Of a stretch of DNA of 64,000 nt, positions 47,214 to 60,440 are shown in pieces. The stretch covers positions 1 to 64,000 of the forward strand of contig NZ_MTQD01000006.1 of NCBI RefSeq assembly GCF_001974875.1. The letters are read 5' to 3'. The first letter of the stretch is position 1; each line of letters begins with the position of its first letter. Both the position numbers and the translations under genes were made by a program. The notes below the pieces were generated by a model. It was not told the DNA's origin. It ran no database searches and saw nothing but the letters and a program-made list of their open reading frames with translations. This DNA is from Pseudoalteromonas sp. EB27 (GTDB lineage Bacteria; Pseudomonadota; Gammaproteobacteria; Enterobacterales; Alteromonadaceae).

Positions 47214-47238
47214 AAAAAAAGGGCTGAATAATCAGCCC
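47214..47238 (-). terminator. Terminator of trxB
   Basis: GGGCTGA/TCAGCCC with a 4-nt loop is followed, on the minus strand, by seven T residues (47220-47214). It lies about 22 bp after the trxB stop. Confidence 0.85.
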
Positions 47239-47259
47239 TATTATAATTTATTTAATTGC

Positions 47260-48360
<1,101 letters not shown>

Positions 48361-48508
48361 TTACAGCTAATATGTCAAAGTAGCTCAATAAATAGACTAA
48401 CAGGCAATAAAACAGCGTTAATTCATGACCCCTTTGATTTTTTTTGTTATGTTTTACCTAATTTTATTTGTCACTGATAGATTATGTGACCTAAGCAAAT
48501 AGGCAACT

Positions 48509-49834
48509 ATGTTATTTTGGCAGGAAAAACCCGCATTCGGGTTGACTTCAAAAGACGTTAACGTCTTAACCAATGCGCAAGATTACCGAACGCAATTGCT
48601 ACGTTTGATAGCTAACGCAAAAAAACGAATTTATATTACAGCGTTGTATTTACAAGATGACGAAGCAGGCCGCGAAATTTTAGAAGCGCTGCATCGTGTG
48701 TCATTGGCAAACCCCGCACTTGAAGTAAAAGTGCTGGTGGATTTTCATCGTGCGCAACGTGGTTTAATTGGCGCTGATAAGTCAGACGGCAACGCAAGTT
48801 TATACTGTGACGATTTAGAAAAGTTTAAATCGAACGTACAAGTATATGGCGTACCTGTAAAAGCTAAAGAGTTATTTGGCGTATTGCATTTAAAAGGTTT
48901 TGTAATTGACGACACCTTACTTTACAGCGGCGCAAGCTTAAATAATGTGTACTTGCAATACAGCGAGCGCTACAGACTCGATCGCTACTTTTTAATAACG
49001 CAGAGCGAGCTGTGTGACTCGGTGGTTGATTTTATTGAGACTAAGCTGCTTAGTTCAGTTGCTGTACCGCGCATAGACACTCGACCGCTTAAGCGTTTGC
49101 ACGACTTTAAGCTAGATCAAAAGCAATTAATGCGTGATTTAAAAGTCGCAAGTTATAACGCAGCAGAGCAGCTAAATACCAAAGCATTAGGTATTCGCTT
49201 GTTTTTAGGGCTCGGGCGTCGTAACAACGAACTGAACAGACTAATAAAAGCGTTATTTGATACCACAGAACAAGAGCTTGTGTTGTATACGCCATACTTT
49301 AATTTTCCGGCACCGCTTATGCGATCACTGCGCCGATTATTAAAGCAAGGTAAGCAAGTGACTATTGTAGTAGGGGATAAAACAGCAAATGACTTTTATT
49401 TACCGCCAAGCGAGCCGTTTAGTAAAATAGGGGCATTACCTTATTTGTACGAAACTATTTTGCATAAGTTTGTAAAAACGCAAAAGCGCCATATCGATAA
49501 CGGTAATTTAAATGTGTATCTGTGGAAAGATGGAAGTAATTCGTTTCATTTAAAAGGTATATGTTCAGATAGAACAAAGCATTTACTAAGCGGGCATAAT
49601 TTAAATCCGCGTGCATGGGGTCTTGATATCGAAAACGGTATTTTAATAGAAGATCCAGAGCAAACAATTATGGATGCTATTGATAACGAAAAGCAGGAAA
49701 TTTTACAACACTGCCGACGTTTAACAGGCCCAGATGATTTAGAGACGATGGATGATTATCCGCAGCCAGTTAAAAAACTACTTGGCCAAGCTAAGCGCGT
49801 AAAAGTAGATTTTATAATTAAGCGTTTTATCTAA
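48509..49834 (+). CDS. pssA: CDP-diacylglycerol--serine O-phosphatidyltransferase (PLD type)
   Basis: A 441-residue enzyme that makes phosphatidylserine, precursor of phosphatidylethanolamine. Two phospholipase-D HxK motifs are present: HLKGFVIDDTLLYSGASLNN and FHLKGICSDRTKHLLSGHNLN. Length and order match the E. coli PssA class. It acts at the ribosome or membrane surface rather than as an integral membrane protein. It ends at a hairpin shared with the convergent ald gene. Confidence 0.95.
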   Translation: MLFWQEKPAFGLTSKDVNVLTNAQDYRTQLLRLIANAKKRIYITALYLQDDEAGREILEALHRVSLANPALEVKVLVDFHRAQRGLIGADKSDGNASLYCDDLEKFKSNVQVYGVPVKAKELFGVLHLKGFVIDDTLLYSGASLNNVYLQYSERYRLDRYFLITQSELCDSVVDFIETKLLSSVAVPRIDTRPLKRLHDFKLDQKQLMRDLKVASYNAAEQLNTKALGIRLFLGLGRRNNELNRLIKALFDTTEQELVLYTPYFNFPAPLMRSLRRLLKQGKQVTIVVGDKTANDFYLPPSEPFSKIGALPYLYETILHKFVKTQKRHIDNGNLNVYLWKDGSNSFHLKGICSDRTKHLLSGHNLNPRAWGLDIENGILIEDPEQTIMDAIDNEKQEILQHCRRLTGPDDLETMDDYPQPVKKLLGQAKRVKVDFIIKRFI

Positions 49835-49879
49835 ACTATTTTATTTAAACCAGTTTATATAAATCTGAAATTTAAATAC

Positions 49880-49909
49880 AAAAAAAGCAGCTAATTAGCT
49901 GCTTTTTTT
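49880..49909. terminator. Bidirectional terminator between pssA and ald
   Basis: AAAAAGCAGCTAA/TTAGCTGCTTTTT forms a near-continuous stem with A and T tracts on both sides, so it serves both convergent genes. Confidence 0.85.
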
Positions 49910-49967
49910 GTGGGTTGTAGTTAGGTCGCTACATTACTAAATAATAGCCTAACTACAAAACGCTAAA

Positions 49968-51089
49968 TTATGCGTTTTCTACCGCTGTGCGTGGGTCAAC
50001 ATATTCCATGTTGAACGCTTCAGCTACTTCTTTGTAAGTTACTTGGCCTTTAATTACGTTTAAGCCTTTTAAGAAGTGAGCGTCATCTAGTAATGCCTTT
50101 TTATAACCTTTGTTTGCAAGGTTAATGATGAAAGGCAATGTTGCATTGTTAAGTGCAAACGTAGATGTGCGTGGAACAGCACCTGGCATGTTAGCAACAC
50201 AGTAGTGAACAACTTCATCAACGATGAAAGTAGGATCAGCATGCGTCGTTGCTTTAGAAGTAGCAATACAGCCACCTTGGTCGATTGCAACGTCAACAAT
50301 TGCAGAACCAGGTTTCATTGCTTTAATGTGCGCAGCAGTTACTAATTTAGGTGCAGCTGCACCTGGGATTAGTACGCCACCAATTACTAAGTCAGCTTCT
50401 AGTACGTGTTTTTCTAATGCATCAGCAGTTGAGTAAATAGCTTTTACTTTATTACCAAATTGCGCATCTAGTGCACGTAATACGTCGATGTTACGATCAA
50501 GCACTACAACTTCAGCACCAAGGCCAACAGCCATTTGAGCTGCGCTACGACCAACCATGCCGCCGCCAATAACAACAACTTTAGCAGCTTCAACGCCTGG
50601 TACGCCACCTAGTAGCATGCCACGACCGTGGTTAGATTTTTCAAGCGCTTGTGCACCAGCTTGAATAGACATACGACCAGCAACTTCGCTCATAGGAGCT
50701 AGAAGCGGTAAACCACCGCGAGAGTCAGTTACAGTTTCGTATGCAATACAAATAGCTTTGCTTTTTACAAGGTCTTCAGTTTGTGGAAGATCAGGTGCAA
50801 GGTGTAAGTAAGTGAAAAGAATTTGGTCTTCACGTAGCATTGCACGCTCAACAGCTTGTGGCTCTTTTACTTTTACAATCATGTCTGCTTTAGCGAAAAC
50901 GTCAGCAGCAGTTGCTAAAATTTCAGCACCCGCTAGCGTGTAATCTTCGTTAGTAAAACCAATACCCATGCCTGCATCAGTTTCTACAATCACTTGGTGA
51001 CCGTGGTTTACTAATTCACGAACACTTGCAGGAACCATACCTACACGGTATTCATGGTTTTTAATTTCTTTAGGAACACCAATAATCAT
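49968..51089 (-). CDS. ald: Alanine dehydrogenase
   Basis: A 373-residue NAD enzyme that interconverts alanine and pyruvate with ammonia. MIIGVPKEIKNHEYRVGMVPASV, the substrate-binding VKVKEPQ, and the Rossmann motif VVIGGGMVGRSAAQMAVGLGA are typical, as is the histidine in TYLHLAPD. It is divergent from lrp, with 142 bp between the starts. Lrp proteins commonly control ald, so regulation by the neighbour is likely. Confidence 0.95.
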   Translation of the reverse strand: MIIGVPKEIKNHEYRVGMVPASVRELVNHGHQVIVETDAGMGIGFTNEDYTLAGAEILATAADVFAKADMIVKVKEPQAVERAMLREDQILFTYLHLAPDLPQTEDLVKSKAICIAYETVTDSRGGLPLLAPMSEVAGRMSIQAGAQALEKSNHGRGMLLGGVPGVEAAKVVVIGGGMVGRSAAQMAVGLGAEVVVLDRNIDVLRALDAQFGNKVKAIYSTADALEKHVLEADLVIGGVLIPGAAAPKLVTAAHIKAMKPGSAIVDVAIDQGGCIATSKATTHADPTFIVDEVVHYCVANMPGAVPRTSTFALNNATLPFIINLANKGYKKALLDDAHFLKGLNVIKGQVTYKEVAEAFNMEYVDPRTAVENA

Positions 51090-51231
51090 ATCATTTGCCT
51101 TATTAAGAACGGATTAACATTTTCCACTATTATATTCATCATAAGCCCGTGTGTCTCACCTTTTTTAAAGTCAAATCTAGTGTTATCATCTATATAATAA
51201 AAATAAACAGTATAAAAAACTAGTTGGTACT

Positions 51232-51711
51232 ATGCATCAATTGTTAGATAGAATTGACCGTAAAATTTTAATGGAATTACAACACGATGGGCGCTTGTCA
51301 AATGTTGAACTGGCCAGACGAGTTGGCCTAAGCGCCACGCCCTGTCTGGAGCGAGTGAAAAAGCTAGAACGAGAAGGCTACATACTTGGCTATAAAGCAG
51401 TGGTCGATCCAGCTAAGCTTGGGCAAGGTTTATCGGTGTATGTAGAAGTAACAATTACTAAAACCTCTCCCGACGTATTTGATGAGTTTAGCGCAGCCGT
51501 TAAAAAGCATGAAGAAATTATAGAATGTCATTTGGTATCGGGTAATTTTGATTTTTTACTTAAAACGCGCGTAAATGATATGTCAGAATACCGTGGCGTA
51601 TTAGGCGACATATTATTAAAATTGCCTAATGTTAGTGAAAGCCGAACTTATGTAGTAATGGAAGAAGTAAAAGGTGAAGAAGGCGTAATTATTCGCCCCT
51701 ATATTACTTAA
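51232..51711 (+). CDS. lrp: Leucine-responsive regulator, Lrp/AsnC family
   Basis: A 159-residue regulator. The N-terminal helix-turn-helix (DRKILMELQHDGRLSNVELARRVGLSATPCLERVKKLEREGYI) and the C-terminal RAM/AsnC ligand domain (SGNFDFLLKTRVNDMSEYR) are clear. Its place upstream of ftsK and its sequence fit global Lrp. It probably controls the divergent ald gene and senses Leu or Ala. Confidence 0.92.
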   Translation: MHQLLDRIDRKILMELQHDGRLSNVELARRVGLSATPCLERVKKLEREGYILGYKAVVDPAKLGQGLSVYVEVTITKTSPDVFDEFSAAVKKHEEIIECHLVSGNFDFLLKTRVNDMSEYRGVLGDILLKLPNVSESRTYVVMEEVKGEEGVIIRPYIT

Positions 51712-51885
51712 GGTTATTTATATTAGCTTGTGCCATTTGCTTATATAAGCTCAAATTATAAAAACTTGTTCATAATCAGGCCATCAAGGTTAAGATAAAG
51801 TGCAACAAATTGCATTTCCTGCTAAGGTATTTCACTGCTAAGTAAGTGTGAATAAAAATAGAATAATAAAGAGGAATAGGGAACT

Positions 51886-54384
51886 ATGCGCCTAAACGGT
51901 GTGCAAAGACTATTAGAAACAGGGCTGATTATCAGCACCTTTACGGCAATATTTATTTTATGTGCCTTGATCAGCTTTGATCCAGCAGATGCTGCATGGT
52001 CGCAAACTAGTTTTAGCGAAGTAAGCAACATTACAGGAGCTGCCGGTGCATGGATAGCCGACATTTTATTACTTACCTTTGGTTGGTTGGCTTACTTAGT
52101 GCCTGCGGCCATTCAGCTATTTGGCTATTTGTTATTTAAACAACCTCACCGCATTTTACAGCTTGATTACACCACCTTAGCGCTGCGTGTTATTGGTTTT
52201 GCTTTATTTATTACCTCAGCTACCGCTATTAGTAGTATTAATTTTGACGATATTTATAACTTTTCTTCTGGTGGGGTAGTGGGCGATGTTATTGCATCAG
52301 CGATGATGCCTGCGTTTAACTTTACCGGTACATCTATATTATTGCTGTGTTTCTTTTTTGCCGGGCTTACTTTATTAACGGGTGTATCGTGGGTTGATTT
52401 TGTGGATTATCTTGGCGATTTAATGGTTAGGTTTTACCGCTTTATTGTATCGTACGCAAAAGGCTGGATGCACCGAGAGCATGCTGCGGGCAAAGTAAAT
52501 GATCACGATGAAGAAGACGCCCATTTTGAAGACGATAAGAAAGAGCAAATAGAGCTGTCTACATCATCTAAAAAAGCAGATAAACAAAAAGCAATTAATG
52601 AACCACAAACGCCATTTAGTGAGCCACAAATTAGTGACGACTTTATGTCGTTTGATGAACTTGACGACATACTCGATCAAGAAATTGGCTTTAGCGCCAT
52701 AGACGACGAGCCAATGGATACAGAAGCTGCATTAAATGCGCTGGACCAAAGCCAAGTTGTAGAGCCTGAAAAACCAGTGACTACGGTGGTATCACCAGCT
52801 AGGCCAATGCCTAAACCAAAACCTGCATATCAACCGCCGCCAACGGCAAAAGAGAAGTTTGAGCAATTATTAACACAAGAGCCACCTCCGGGCCCGTTAC
52901 CGTCGCTTGATTTACTCGACAGACCAGACAAAGCCAAAAACCCAATTTCGCAAGAAGAGCTCGATACAGTATCGCGCTTAGTAGAGACAAAACTACTCGA
53001 CTTTAACGTACAGGCAAAGGTTGTAGCAGTGTACCCAGGCCCTGTTGTTACGCGTTTTGAACTCGATTTAGCACCGGGTATAAAAGTGTCTAAAATTACA
53101 GGCTTAGCTAAAGATTTAGCCCGCTCGCTTTCGGCAATTAGTGTGCGTGTTGTAGAAGTTATACCAGGTAAAACGTACGTAGGTATTGAGCTTCCTAATA
53201 AACACCGTGAAATAGTACGTTTGTCAGAAGTAATAAACGCGCCTAAATTTGAGCAAAATCCGTCGCCGCTTACCATGGTGCTAGGTAAAGATATTGCTGG
53301 TCAGCCGGTATGTGCTGATTTAGGTAAAATGCCACACTTACTAGTAGCCGGTACAACCGGTTCAGGTAAATCAGTGGGCGTTAATGTCATGATAGTAAGC
53401 TTGTTGTACAAATCGGGTCCTGACGATGTACGTATGATCATGATTGACCCTAAAATGCTTGAGCTATCAGTATACGAAGGCATTCCGCATTTATTGTGTG
53501 AAGTAGTCACCGATATGAAAGAAGCTGCTAACGCACTGCGTTGGTGTGTAGGCGAAATGGAACGTCGTTATAAATTAATGTCAGCATTGGGTGTGCGTAA
53601 CTTAAAAGGTTACAACCAAAAAGTGCTTGATGCCAATGAAGCGGGTTACCCGATTCTAGACCCATTATTTAAAGACACCGATGGCATGAAAGAAGGCCCA
53701 GACGAGCTAGGAAAATTACCAAGCATTGTTGTAGTAATAGACGAATTTGCCGACATGATGATGATTGTAGGTAAAAAAGTAGAAGAGCTAATTGCACGTA
53801 TTGCCCAAAAAGCACGTGCGGCAGGTATTCACTTAGTGCTTGCTACGCAGCGCCCATCGGTTGATGTAATTACAGGTTTAATTAAAGCAAATATACCAAC
53901 GCGTATGGCGTTTCAGGTATCAAGCAAAATAGATTCGCGCACAATACTTGACCAACAAGGCGCTGAAAATCTACTGGGTATGGGCGACATGCTTTATTTA
54001 CCGCCAGGTACTAGTGTACCAGAGCGTGTGCATGGCGCGTTTGTAGACGACCATGAAGTACACGCTGTAGTAAACGATTGGAAAGCGCGTGCTAAACCAA
54101 ATTATATTGATGAAATATTAAATGGCGATGCCAGCGAAGATATTTTATTGCCAGGCGAAGCAAGCGAAAATGCAGACGAAGAAAACGATCCGTTATACGA
54201 CGAAGCTGTATCGTTTGTAATAGAAACTGGCAAAGTATCGGTATCGTCAGTGCAACGTAAATTACGTGTTGGCTATAACCGCGCAGCACGTTTAGTAGAG
54301 CAAATGGAAACATCGGGTATCGTGAGTTCACCAGGTCATAACGGTGCTCGCGATGTATTAGTACCTAATGGAGCAAATTCATGA
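51886..54384 (+). CDS. ftsK: DNA translocase FtsK
   Basis: An 832-residue septal DNA pump. Four N-terminal membrane helices (about 10-180) anchor it to the divisome. An acidic, Pro-rich linker (about 195-330) follows and is short compared with the E. coli protein. The motor has Walker A GTTGSGKS, Walker [12 protein letters not shown] and the [21 protein letters not shown] segment. The C-terminal winged-helix gamma domain (about 765-830) reads KOPS sites and activates XerCD. Its stop overlaps the lolA start (ATGA). Confidence 0.95.
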   Translation: MRLNGVQRLLETGLIISTFTAIFILCALISFDPADAAWSQTSFSEVSNITGAAGAWIADILLLTFGWLAYLVPAAIQLFGYLLFKQPHRILQLDYTTLALRVIGFALFITSATAISSINFDDIYNFSSGGVVGDVIASAMMPAFNFTGTSILLLCFFFAGLTLLTGVSWVDFVDYLGDLMVRFYRFIVSYAKGWMHREHAAGKVNDHDEEDAHFEDDKKEQIELSTSSKKADKQKAINEPQTPFSEPQISDDFMSFDELDDILDQEIGFSAIDDEPMDTEAALNALDQSQVVEPEKPVTTVVSPARPMPKPKPAYQPPPTAKEKFEQLLTQEPPPGPLPSLDLLDRPDKAKNPISQEELDTVSRLVETKLLDFNVQAKVVAVYPGPVVTRFELDLAPGIKVSKITGLAKDLARSLSAISVRVVEVIPGKTYVGIELPNKHREIVRLSEVINAPKFEQNPSPLTMVLGKDIAGQPVCADLGKMPHLLVAGTTGSGKSVGVNVMIVSLLYKSGPDDVRMIMIDPKMLELSVYEGIPHLLCEVVTDMKEAANALRWCVGEMERRYKLMSALGVRNLKGYNQKVLDANEAGYPILDPLFKDTDGMKEGPDELGKLPSIVVVIDEFADMMMIVGKKVEELIARIAQKARAAGIHLVLATQRPSVDVITGLIKANIPTRMAFQVSSKIDSRTILDQQGAENLLGMGDMLYLPPGTSVPERVHGAFVDDHEVHAVVNDWKARAKPNYIDEILNGDASEDILLPGEASENADEENDPLYDEAVSFVIETGKVSVSSVQRKLRVGYNRAARLVEQMETSGIVSSPGHNGARDVLVPNGANS

Positions 54385-55007
54385 AAAAAGTTAACGCCTT
54401 ATTATTAGTGTTAGGCAGCGTACTTGCCGCACCAAGCTTTGCTGACGACAGCCAAGCATTACAAGACAGACTTGCCACTTTAAAAAGCTTTAAAGCGCAG
54501 TTTGCACAACAAGTAACAGACAAAGAAGGCCAAGCAGTTATGCAAGGCGAGGGCACAATAGCCCTTCAACAGCCTATGATGATTCGCTGGCAGCAAACAA
54601 ACCCAGACGATACGTTATTTGTATCAAACGGTGATAAAACATATTACTTCGACAGCTTTGCTGAGCAAGTAACTATTATGAAAACCAGCAGCCTAATTGA
54701 TTCAACACCATTTGTGCTACTTACATCAAAAGACCCAGCACAGTGGGAAAAATACAGCGTACTTGCAACAAATACAGGTTTTAGCGTAACGCCAAATAAA
54801 GGCGTAGAAAGCCAAGTAGAACAACTTGATATAGCGTTTGCAGATAACGAGCAAGGCCTTGCTAAACTAGTCGTTACCGACAACTCAGGGCAGCTATCGT
54901 CATTTACGTTTAACAATGCACAAGTTAATACGCAGCTTGATAAAAGCACTTTTGAATTTACGCCTCCTGAAGGTGTTGAAATAGACGATCAGAGTAACGG
55001 TGAGTAA
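54381..55007 (+). CDS. lolA: Outer-membrane lipoprotein carrier LolA
   Basis: A 208-residue periplasmic chaperone that takes lipoproteins from LolCDE to LolB. The signal peptide ends in PSFA-DD at about residue 21. [16 protein letters not shown] and [20 protein letters not shown] are family features lining the hydrophobic cavity. It starts inside the ftsK stop (ATGA) and its tail overlaps rarA by 8 nt, so all three are co-translated. Confidence 0.94.
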   Translation: MKKVNALLLVLGSVLAAPSFADDSQALQDRLATLKSFKAQFAQQVTDKEGQAVMQGEGTIALQQPMMIRWQQTNPDDTLFVSNGDKTYYFDSFAEQVTIMKTSSLIDSTPFVLLTSKDPAQWEKYSVLATNTGFSVTPNKGVESQVEQLDIAFADNEQGLAKLVVTDNSGQLSSFTFNNAQVNTQLDKSTFEFTPPEGVEIDDQSNGE

Positions 55008-56343
55008 TTTAGGTTTTAACTTTGGGCCCGATGTACGGCCACTTGCCGCGCGTATGCGCCCTACAACGCTTGATGAATACATTGGTCAGCAGCACTTATT
55101 AAGCGGTGATAAACCACTGCATCAAGCCATTGTAGCGGGGCGCTGCCATAGTTTAATTTTGTGGGGCCCGCCGGGTGTAGGTAAAACAACACTTGCGCAA
55201 ATAATTGCCAACCACGCTGATGCCTCACTAATTCAAATGTCGGCGGTAACCGCAGGCGTAAAAGATATACGCGACAGCGTAACGCAAGCGCGGGACAACC
55301 TAGAAAACCGTGGCCAACGCACCCTTATGTTTGTTGACGAGGTGCACCGCTTTAATAAATCTCAGCAAGATGCGTTTTTACCGCACATAGAAGACGGCAC
55401 CTTTATATTTGTAGGTGCAACCACCGAAAACCCATCATTTGCCCTTAACAACGCTATATTGTCGCGAGCACGCGTGTATGTTTTGAAATCGCTTGCCGAC
55501 ACCGACTTATACAGCGTTATAGAGCGCGCACTTAAACAAGACGAACAATTAAGCCAAAAACACATCACTATTGCCGAGAATGCTAAAAAGGCACTATGCC
55601 AAGCAAGTGGCGGCGATGCGCGTAAAGTACTTAATTTACTTGAACAAGCGGTTGATTTAACAATCGAGCAAAACGGGCAATACAACGTAGACGAGCACGT
55701 ACTTAGCCAAGTATTACCAACTCATTTAGCCAAGTACGATAAAGGCGGCGATGAATTTTACGATTTAATATCAGCCTTTCACAAATCAGTACGTGGTAGT
55801 TCCCCCGATGGTGCGCTGTATTGGTATTGCCGTATTTTAGCCGGTGGTGGCGACCCTCTATATGTAGCAAGGCGATTACTTGCCATTGCAACAGAAGATA
55901 TTGGTAACGCCGATCCGCGTGCGATGGAAGTGGCCTTAAACGCATGGGATATATTTCAGCGAGTAGGCCCAAGCGAGGGCGAACGTGCAATTGCACAAGC
56001 TACATTGTACTTAGCCAGCGCACCTAAAAGTAATGCGGTGTATATGGCGTTTAATCAAGCCAAAGCAGATGCTCAAAACGAGCCAAGTTACCCCGTGCCA
56101 GAGCACCTGCGTAATGCGCCAACCAACTTAATGAAAGACTTAGGCTACGGCGCTGAGTACCGTTATGCGCATAACGAAGAAGGCGCATTTGCCGCAGGTG
56201 AAAAATATTTACCGCCAGAAATGGACGGCAAAGAATATTACTTACCGAGCGAGCGCGGCCTTGAGCAAAAAATTAAACAAAAACTCGATTACCTAAAAGA
56301 GCGCGATGCGCAAAGCCCACTTAAACGGTACGAAAATGATTAA
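55000..56343 (+). CDS. rarA: Replication-associated recombination protein RarA (MgsA)
   Basis: A 447-residue AAA+ ATPase related to clamp loaders, acting at stalled forks. [22 protein letters not shown], Walker [10 protein letters not shown], Walker [11 protein letters not shown] and sensor [10 protein letters not shown] are all present, followed by the oligomerisation domain with [23 protein letters not shown]. The start is GTG, overlapping the lolA stop. The chain ends 8 nt inside crcB. Confidence 0.94.
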   Translation: MSNLGFNFGPDVRPLAARMRPTTLDEYIGQQHLLSGDKPLHQAIVAGRCHSLILWGPPGVGKTTLAQIIANHADASLIQMSAVTAGVKDIRDSVTQARDNLENRGQRTLMFVDEVHRFNKSQQDAFLPHIEDGTFIFVGATTENPSFALNNAILSRARVYVLKSLADTDLYSVIERALKQDEQLSQKHITIAENAKKALCQASGGDARKVLNLLEQAVDLTIEQNGQYNVDEHVLSQVLPTHLAKYDKGGDEFYDLISAFHKSVRGSSPDGALYWYCRILAGGGDPLYVARRLLAIATEDIGNADPRAMEVALNAWDIFQRVGPSEGERAIAQATLYLASAPKSNAVYMAFNQAKADAQNEPSYPVPEHLRNAPTNLMKDLGYGAEYRYAHNEEGAFAAGEKYLPPEMDGKEYYLPSERGLEQKIKQKLDYLKERDAQSPLKRYEND

Positions 56344-56716
56344 ACTTTATATGATGATCGCCCTTGGCGGAGCCTCAGGTGCGTGTTTACGGTTTTTTAT
56401 TAGCGAAAGCATGCTAAAACTCCTCGGTAGGGGATTCCCTTTTGGCACGTTGACGGTTAATATTCTGGGTTCATTGTTAATGGGCATTTTGTACGGTTTG
56501 ATAGATAAAGAAATTATCACCGCAAGCCCCGCTAAAACCCTTATCGGTATTGGCTTTTTAGGTGCATTAACCACCTTTTCAACATTCTCAATGGACTCGT
56601 TGTTGTTATTACAACAAGGTCACTTTATTAAAATGGCCCTCAATATCATCTTAAACGTGATGGTGTGTATTTTTATGGCTTGGCTGGGCCTTCAGCTAGT
56701 AATGCAAAAAGGTTAA
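56336..56716 (+). CDS. crcB: Fluoride channel CrcB/Fluc
   Basis: A 126-residue fluoride exporter with four membrane helices that works as an antiparallel dimer. [13 protein letters not shown], the NILGSLLMG helix and [13 protein letters not shown], which includes the Phe/Ser/Thr residues of the pore, are visible. ATG 56336 is used; the longer frame (56306) lies inside rarA. No fluoride riboswitch can be expected here since it is inside an operon. Confidence 0.93.
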   Translation: MIKLYMMIALGGASGACLRFFISESMLKLLGRGFPFGTLTVNILGSLLMGILYGLIDKEIITASPAKTLIGIGFLGALTTFSTFSMDSLLLLQQGHFIKMALNIILNVMVCIFMAWLGLQLVMQKG

Positions 56717-58030
<1,314 letters not shown>

Positions 58031-58080
58031 AAATCAACTTTAAGTTAAGCACGCTTTAAGCTTGTAAATCTTAAGACGAA

Positions 58081-58112
58081 AGCCGCTGTTTGTAATAAAC
58101 AGCGGCTTTTTT
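58081..58112 (+). terminator. Terminator of serS
   Basis: An 11-bp stem AGCCGCTGTTT/AAACAGCGGCT with a 5-nt loop is followed by a T-rich tract. Confidence 0.88.
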
Positions 58113-58404
58113 GTTTTAGGTTAAAAGTAAAAAGGTTCAGCTAATATGTAGGGCGTGCTTTAGTGCTTTATAGTTCTTAGCCAAAAATATGCGCCTGTCC
58201 TTTTATCTGTTACGGGGTCAAGTGAATGAGCAATGGCAACTGTATTGCCTTGTTCATAATATATAAAAGATGCAAAACACGATGCATTAAGAAGGATAAG
58301 CGCTTTTAACCTAAATAAAAACCACTTAAACACCCGTAATATCTTCCAAAATGCCAATTAAAACAACACCAAACACTTTTTATATGCTACGTAAAAGTAC
58401 AGTA

Positions 58405-58492
58405 ATAGATTGAACCAAAATAGGAACTCAGCTATGGTTTGTTTATCAATAAAAATAAATAAAAACGAATTAATCTACAGGCTCGTTATATC
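58405..58492 (+). repeat. Direct repeat copy A, upstream of dgt, with promoter
   Basis: This stretch matches 60441-60522 with a few mismatches and gaps. The shared core GCTATGGTTTGTTTATCAA and the end TACAGGYTCGTTATRTC are the best conserved. Both copies contain TTGWAC and TATGGT separated by 17 bp (here 58410-58415 and 58433-58438), a plausible sigma-70 promoter. The segment ends 17 bp before the dgt start codon. The remaining 58113-58404 stretch holds no supported gene. Confidence 0.75.
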
Positions 58493-58509
58493 AATATTCA
58501 AGGAGTATT

Positions 58510-59985
58510 ATGAACTATCAAGAAAAGCTTAAAGTTAATAGGTTTAGAAAGTCTTCAATTGAGGGGCGATCTTTCAATGACGAGATGGAAAGCGATCGAG
58601 GTAGATCTATAAACTCCGCTGCGGTTAGGCGTTTACAGCAAAAAACTCAAGTATTCCCACTAGAAGCAAATGCAGCGGTTAGAAGCCGATTAACACATTC
58701 ATTAGAAGTACAACAAGTTGGTCGTTATATAAGTAAACTCATCCTAAAAAAGCTTAATGATCAAGGTATGGAAACTAATGAATACTCAGAGGGCTTTGTG
58801 AGTGCAGTTGAAGTTGCCTGTTTATTGCATGACATTGGAAACCCTCCCTTTGGGCACTTTGGAGAGGAAGCAATCAATTTGTGGACAGAATCGTTTTTGT
58901 CTGGAGTTATTCATGATTTATATAGTGATGAGAACGACTGTGAAAAATTAATTAAAGATCTGTGTAACTTTGAAGGTAATGCTCAAGGCATAAGGTTGCT
59001 TCATCACATTCAAGAATTGAACTTGACCTATACACAGTTGGCTTGCTTAATTAAATATACGCGCTCTGCTTATGAGGATAAACCAAACGAAGATACTCCA
59101 GAAGGAAAACGATCTCAGTATAGAAAAAAGAAGCCTGGTTATTATTTTTCTGAAGAATATTTATACAAAAAAATACAAGATAAATTATCTATAAGCAGTG
59201 GCTGTCGCTTCCCTTTAACATATATTATGGAAGCCGCTGATGATATTTCTTACTGTATTGCAGACGTAGAGGATGCTGTGGATAAAGGTATTCTGTCGAT
59301 AGAAAAGTTACACTCAGAAATTACGAGAATATGGAATTCTTTTCGAGGAAACGAAGGGGTCAAGGATTCAGTAGTCGATGAAGGTTACTTGCTCAATATT
59401 GCAGATATCGCAATGAAGAAAGCTGTTAAAGAAAAATTTAATAGTAGTCATGTATATACATTAACTTTAAGAACAATTTTAGTTAATGATTTATCAAAAT
59501 ATGCAGCAAATCGCTATGTCGAAAATCATGAATCAGCTTTTAATGGAACATTAGATGAATCCCTACTAGATGGTTCTGATAAATATAACTTAGCTACGGA
59601 AACACTAAGATACCTTTCTGTAGATAATGTTTTTAACCACAGTGAAGTAGAAAATTTAGAGCTTAAAGGGTATGCAGTTATATCTGGTTTATTAAAGATA
59701 TACTCCCCATTGATGACGCTTACATATGAAAATTTTAAAGATTTGATTGAAAAAAACAGATTGAAGAATAAGCCAATTGAAACTCGACTCTTTCATAAGC
59801 TATCGAGTAAGCATAAAGCAACTTACTTAGCATCTGTTTGTACTTTACATGATCAAAGTGAGTTAACGAATGCAGATAAACTCCATGAACTTTATTATCG
59901 TTCAAGACTTCTTATAGATTACATAAGTGGAATGACCGATGGTTTTGCTCTTGAAGAGTATCAAAATCTTAGCGCATCTACGTAA
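58510..59985 (+). CDS. dgt: dGTP triphosphohydrolase (dGTPase)
   Basis: A 491-residue HD-domain enzyme that cleaves dGTP to deoxyguanosine and triphosphate. SDRGRSINSAAVRRLQQKTQVFPLE, the HD ligands His63, His107 and Asp108 in CLLHDIGNPPFGHFGEEAI, NAQGIRLLHHI and MEAADDISYCIADVEDAV agree closely with E. coli Dgt along the whole length. A GGAG site precedes ATG 58510. Base composition is clearly more AT-rich than serS next door. It is flanked by direct repeats and a gene remnant, suggesting a later arrival. Enzymes of this family can also act as phage defence by draining dNTPs; whether this one does is unknown. Confidence 0.93.
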   Translation: MNYQEKLKVNRFRKSSIEGRSFNDEMESDRGRSINSAAVRRLQQKTQVFPLEANAAVRSRLTHSLEVQQVGRYISKLILKKLNDQGMETNEYSEGFVSAVEVACLLHDIGNPPFGHFGEEAINLWTESFLSGVIHDLYSDENDCEKLIKDLCNFEGNAQGIRLLHHIQELNLTYTQLACLIKYTRSAYEDKPNEDTPEGKRSQYRKKKPGYYFSEEYLYKKIQDKLSISSGCRFPLTYIMEAADDISYCIADVEDAVDKGILSIEKLHSEITRIWNSFRGNEGVKDSVVDEGYLLNIADIAMKKAVKEKFNSSHVYTLTLRTILVNDLSKYAANRYVENHESAFNGTLDESLLDGSDKYNLATETLRYLSVDNVFNHSEVENLELKGYAVISGLLKIYSPLMTLTYENFKDLIEKNRLKNKPIETRLFHKLSSKHKATYLASVCTLHDQSELTNADKLHELYYRSRLLIDYISGMTDGFALEEYQNLSAST

Positions 59986-59991
59986 ATTGAT

Positions 59992-60125
59992 ATAACAACA
60001 CGCCCTGAGGTGGACAGCAAGCACTAAAGCTCACTTTCCACCGCAAATTTTAACAGCGGTGATCCCTTACTTTTCAATGCGGTTAAGTAAGTTAATTGAA
60101 AAGTAAGGGCGTATGTGTTTTCCAG
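59992..60125. repeat. Nested inverted repeats after dgt
   Basis: A 15-bp perfect inverted repeat CCCTTACTTTTCAAT (60064-60078) / ATTGAAAAGTAAGGG (60095-60109) lies inside a larger imperfect pairing (ACACGCCCT near 60000 and AGGGCGTATGTGT near 60106-60118). A small GGTGGA/TCCACC pair sits between. The left end TAACAACACGCCCTGAGG recalls the left end of integron attC sites, but no matching right-hand GTTRRRY core is seen. Confidence 0.45.
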
Positions 60126-60228
60126 CACCTAAATAGTATTCGTGTCCACTTAAACGTCAATGATTTGATGATGGTATTATGGGGCTTTCCTTTTGCCATT
60201 AGCTTTATTGTTGGTTATTTCATGTAAA

Positions 60229-60379
60229 TTAATTCGGTATCACCAACATAAGCTTTGAATCTTCCCCATCGGTTAATATAACTATATTTTCCTCAGTTGT
60301 TACAAACACATCTCTTAGTCGTCCTGCGGTCTCTAGGAATATGTGAGACTTCGTAAACTCACCATTAGCCAGATTAATT
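60229..60379 (-). pseudogene. 3' remnant of a PQQ-type sugar dehydrogenase gene
   Basis: The minus strand encodes about 50 residues (INLANGEFTKSHIF, GRLRDVFVTTEENIV, LTDGEDSKLMLVIPN, stop). These align with the C-terminus of the intact dehydrogenase at 61709, which reads VNLANGEFTQTHVF, GRLRDVFVTAEGNVA, LTDGKEAKLMLMTSN. Only the last 50 of about 400 codons remain, with no start. The similarity stops abruptly near 60379. It marks a broken second copy of the gene. Confidence 0.85.
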
Positions 60380-60440
60380 TACAATTGGAGTGGCTGTCTA
60401 GTTTAATGCGAGCTTTGATATCACGCGTAAACATTCAACA

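Noticed and set aside
58160..58357. 65-codon minus-strand frame downstream of serS, ending LDPVTDKRTGAYFW...
   Set aside because: It begins with TTG, has no ribosome binding site and no recognisable family. I treat it as chance or a decayed fragment.
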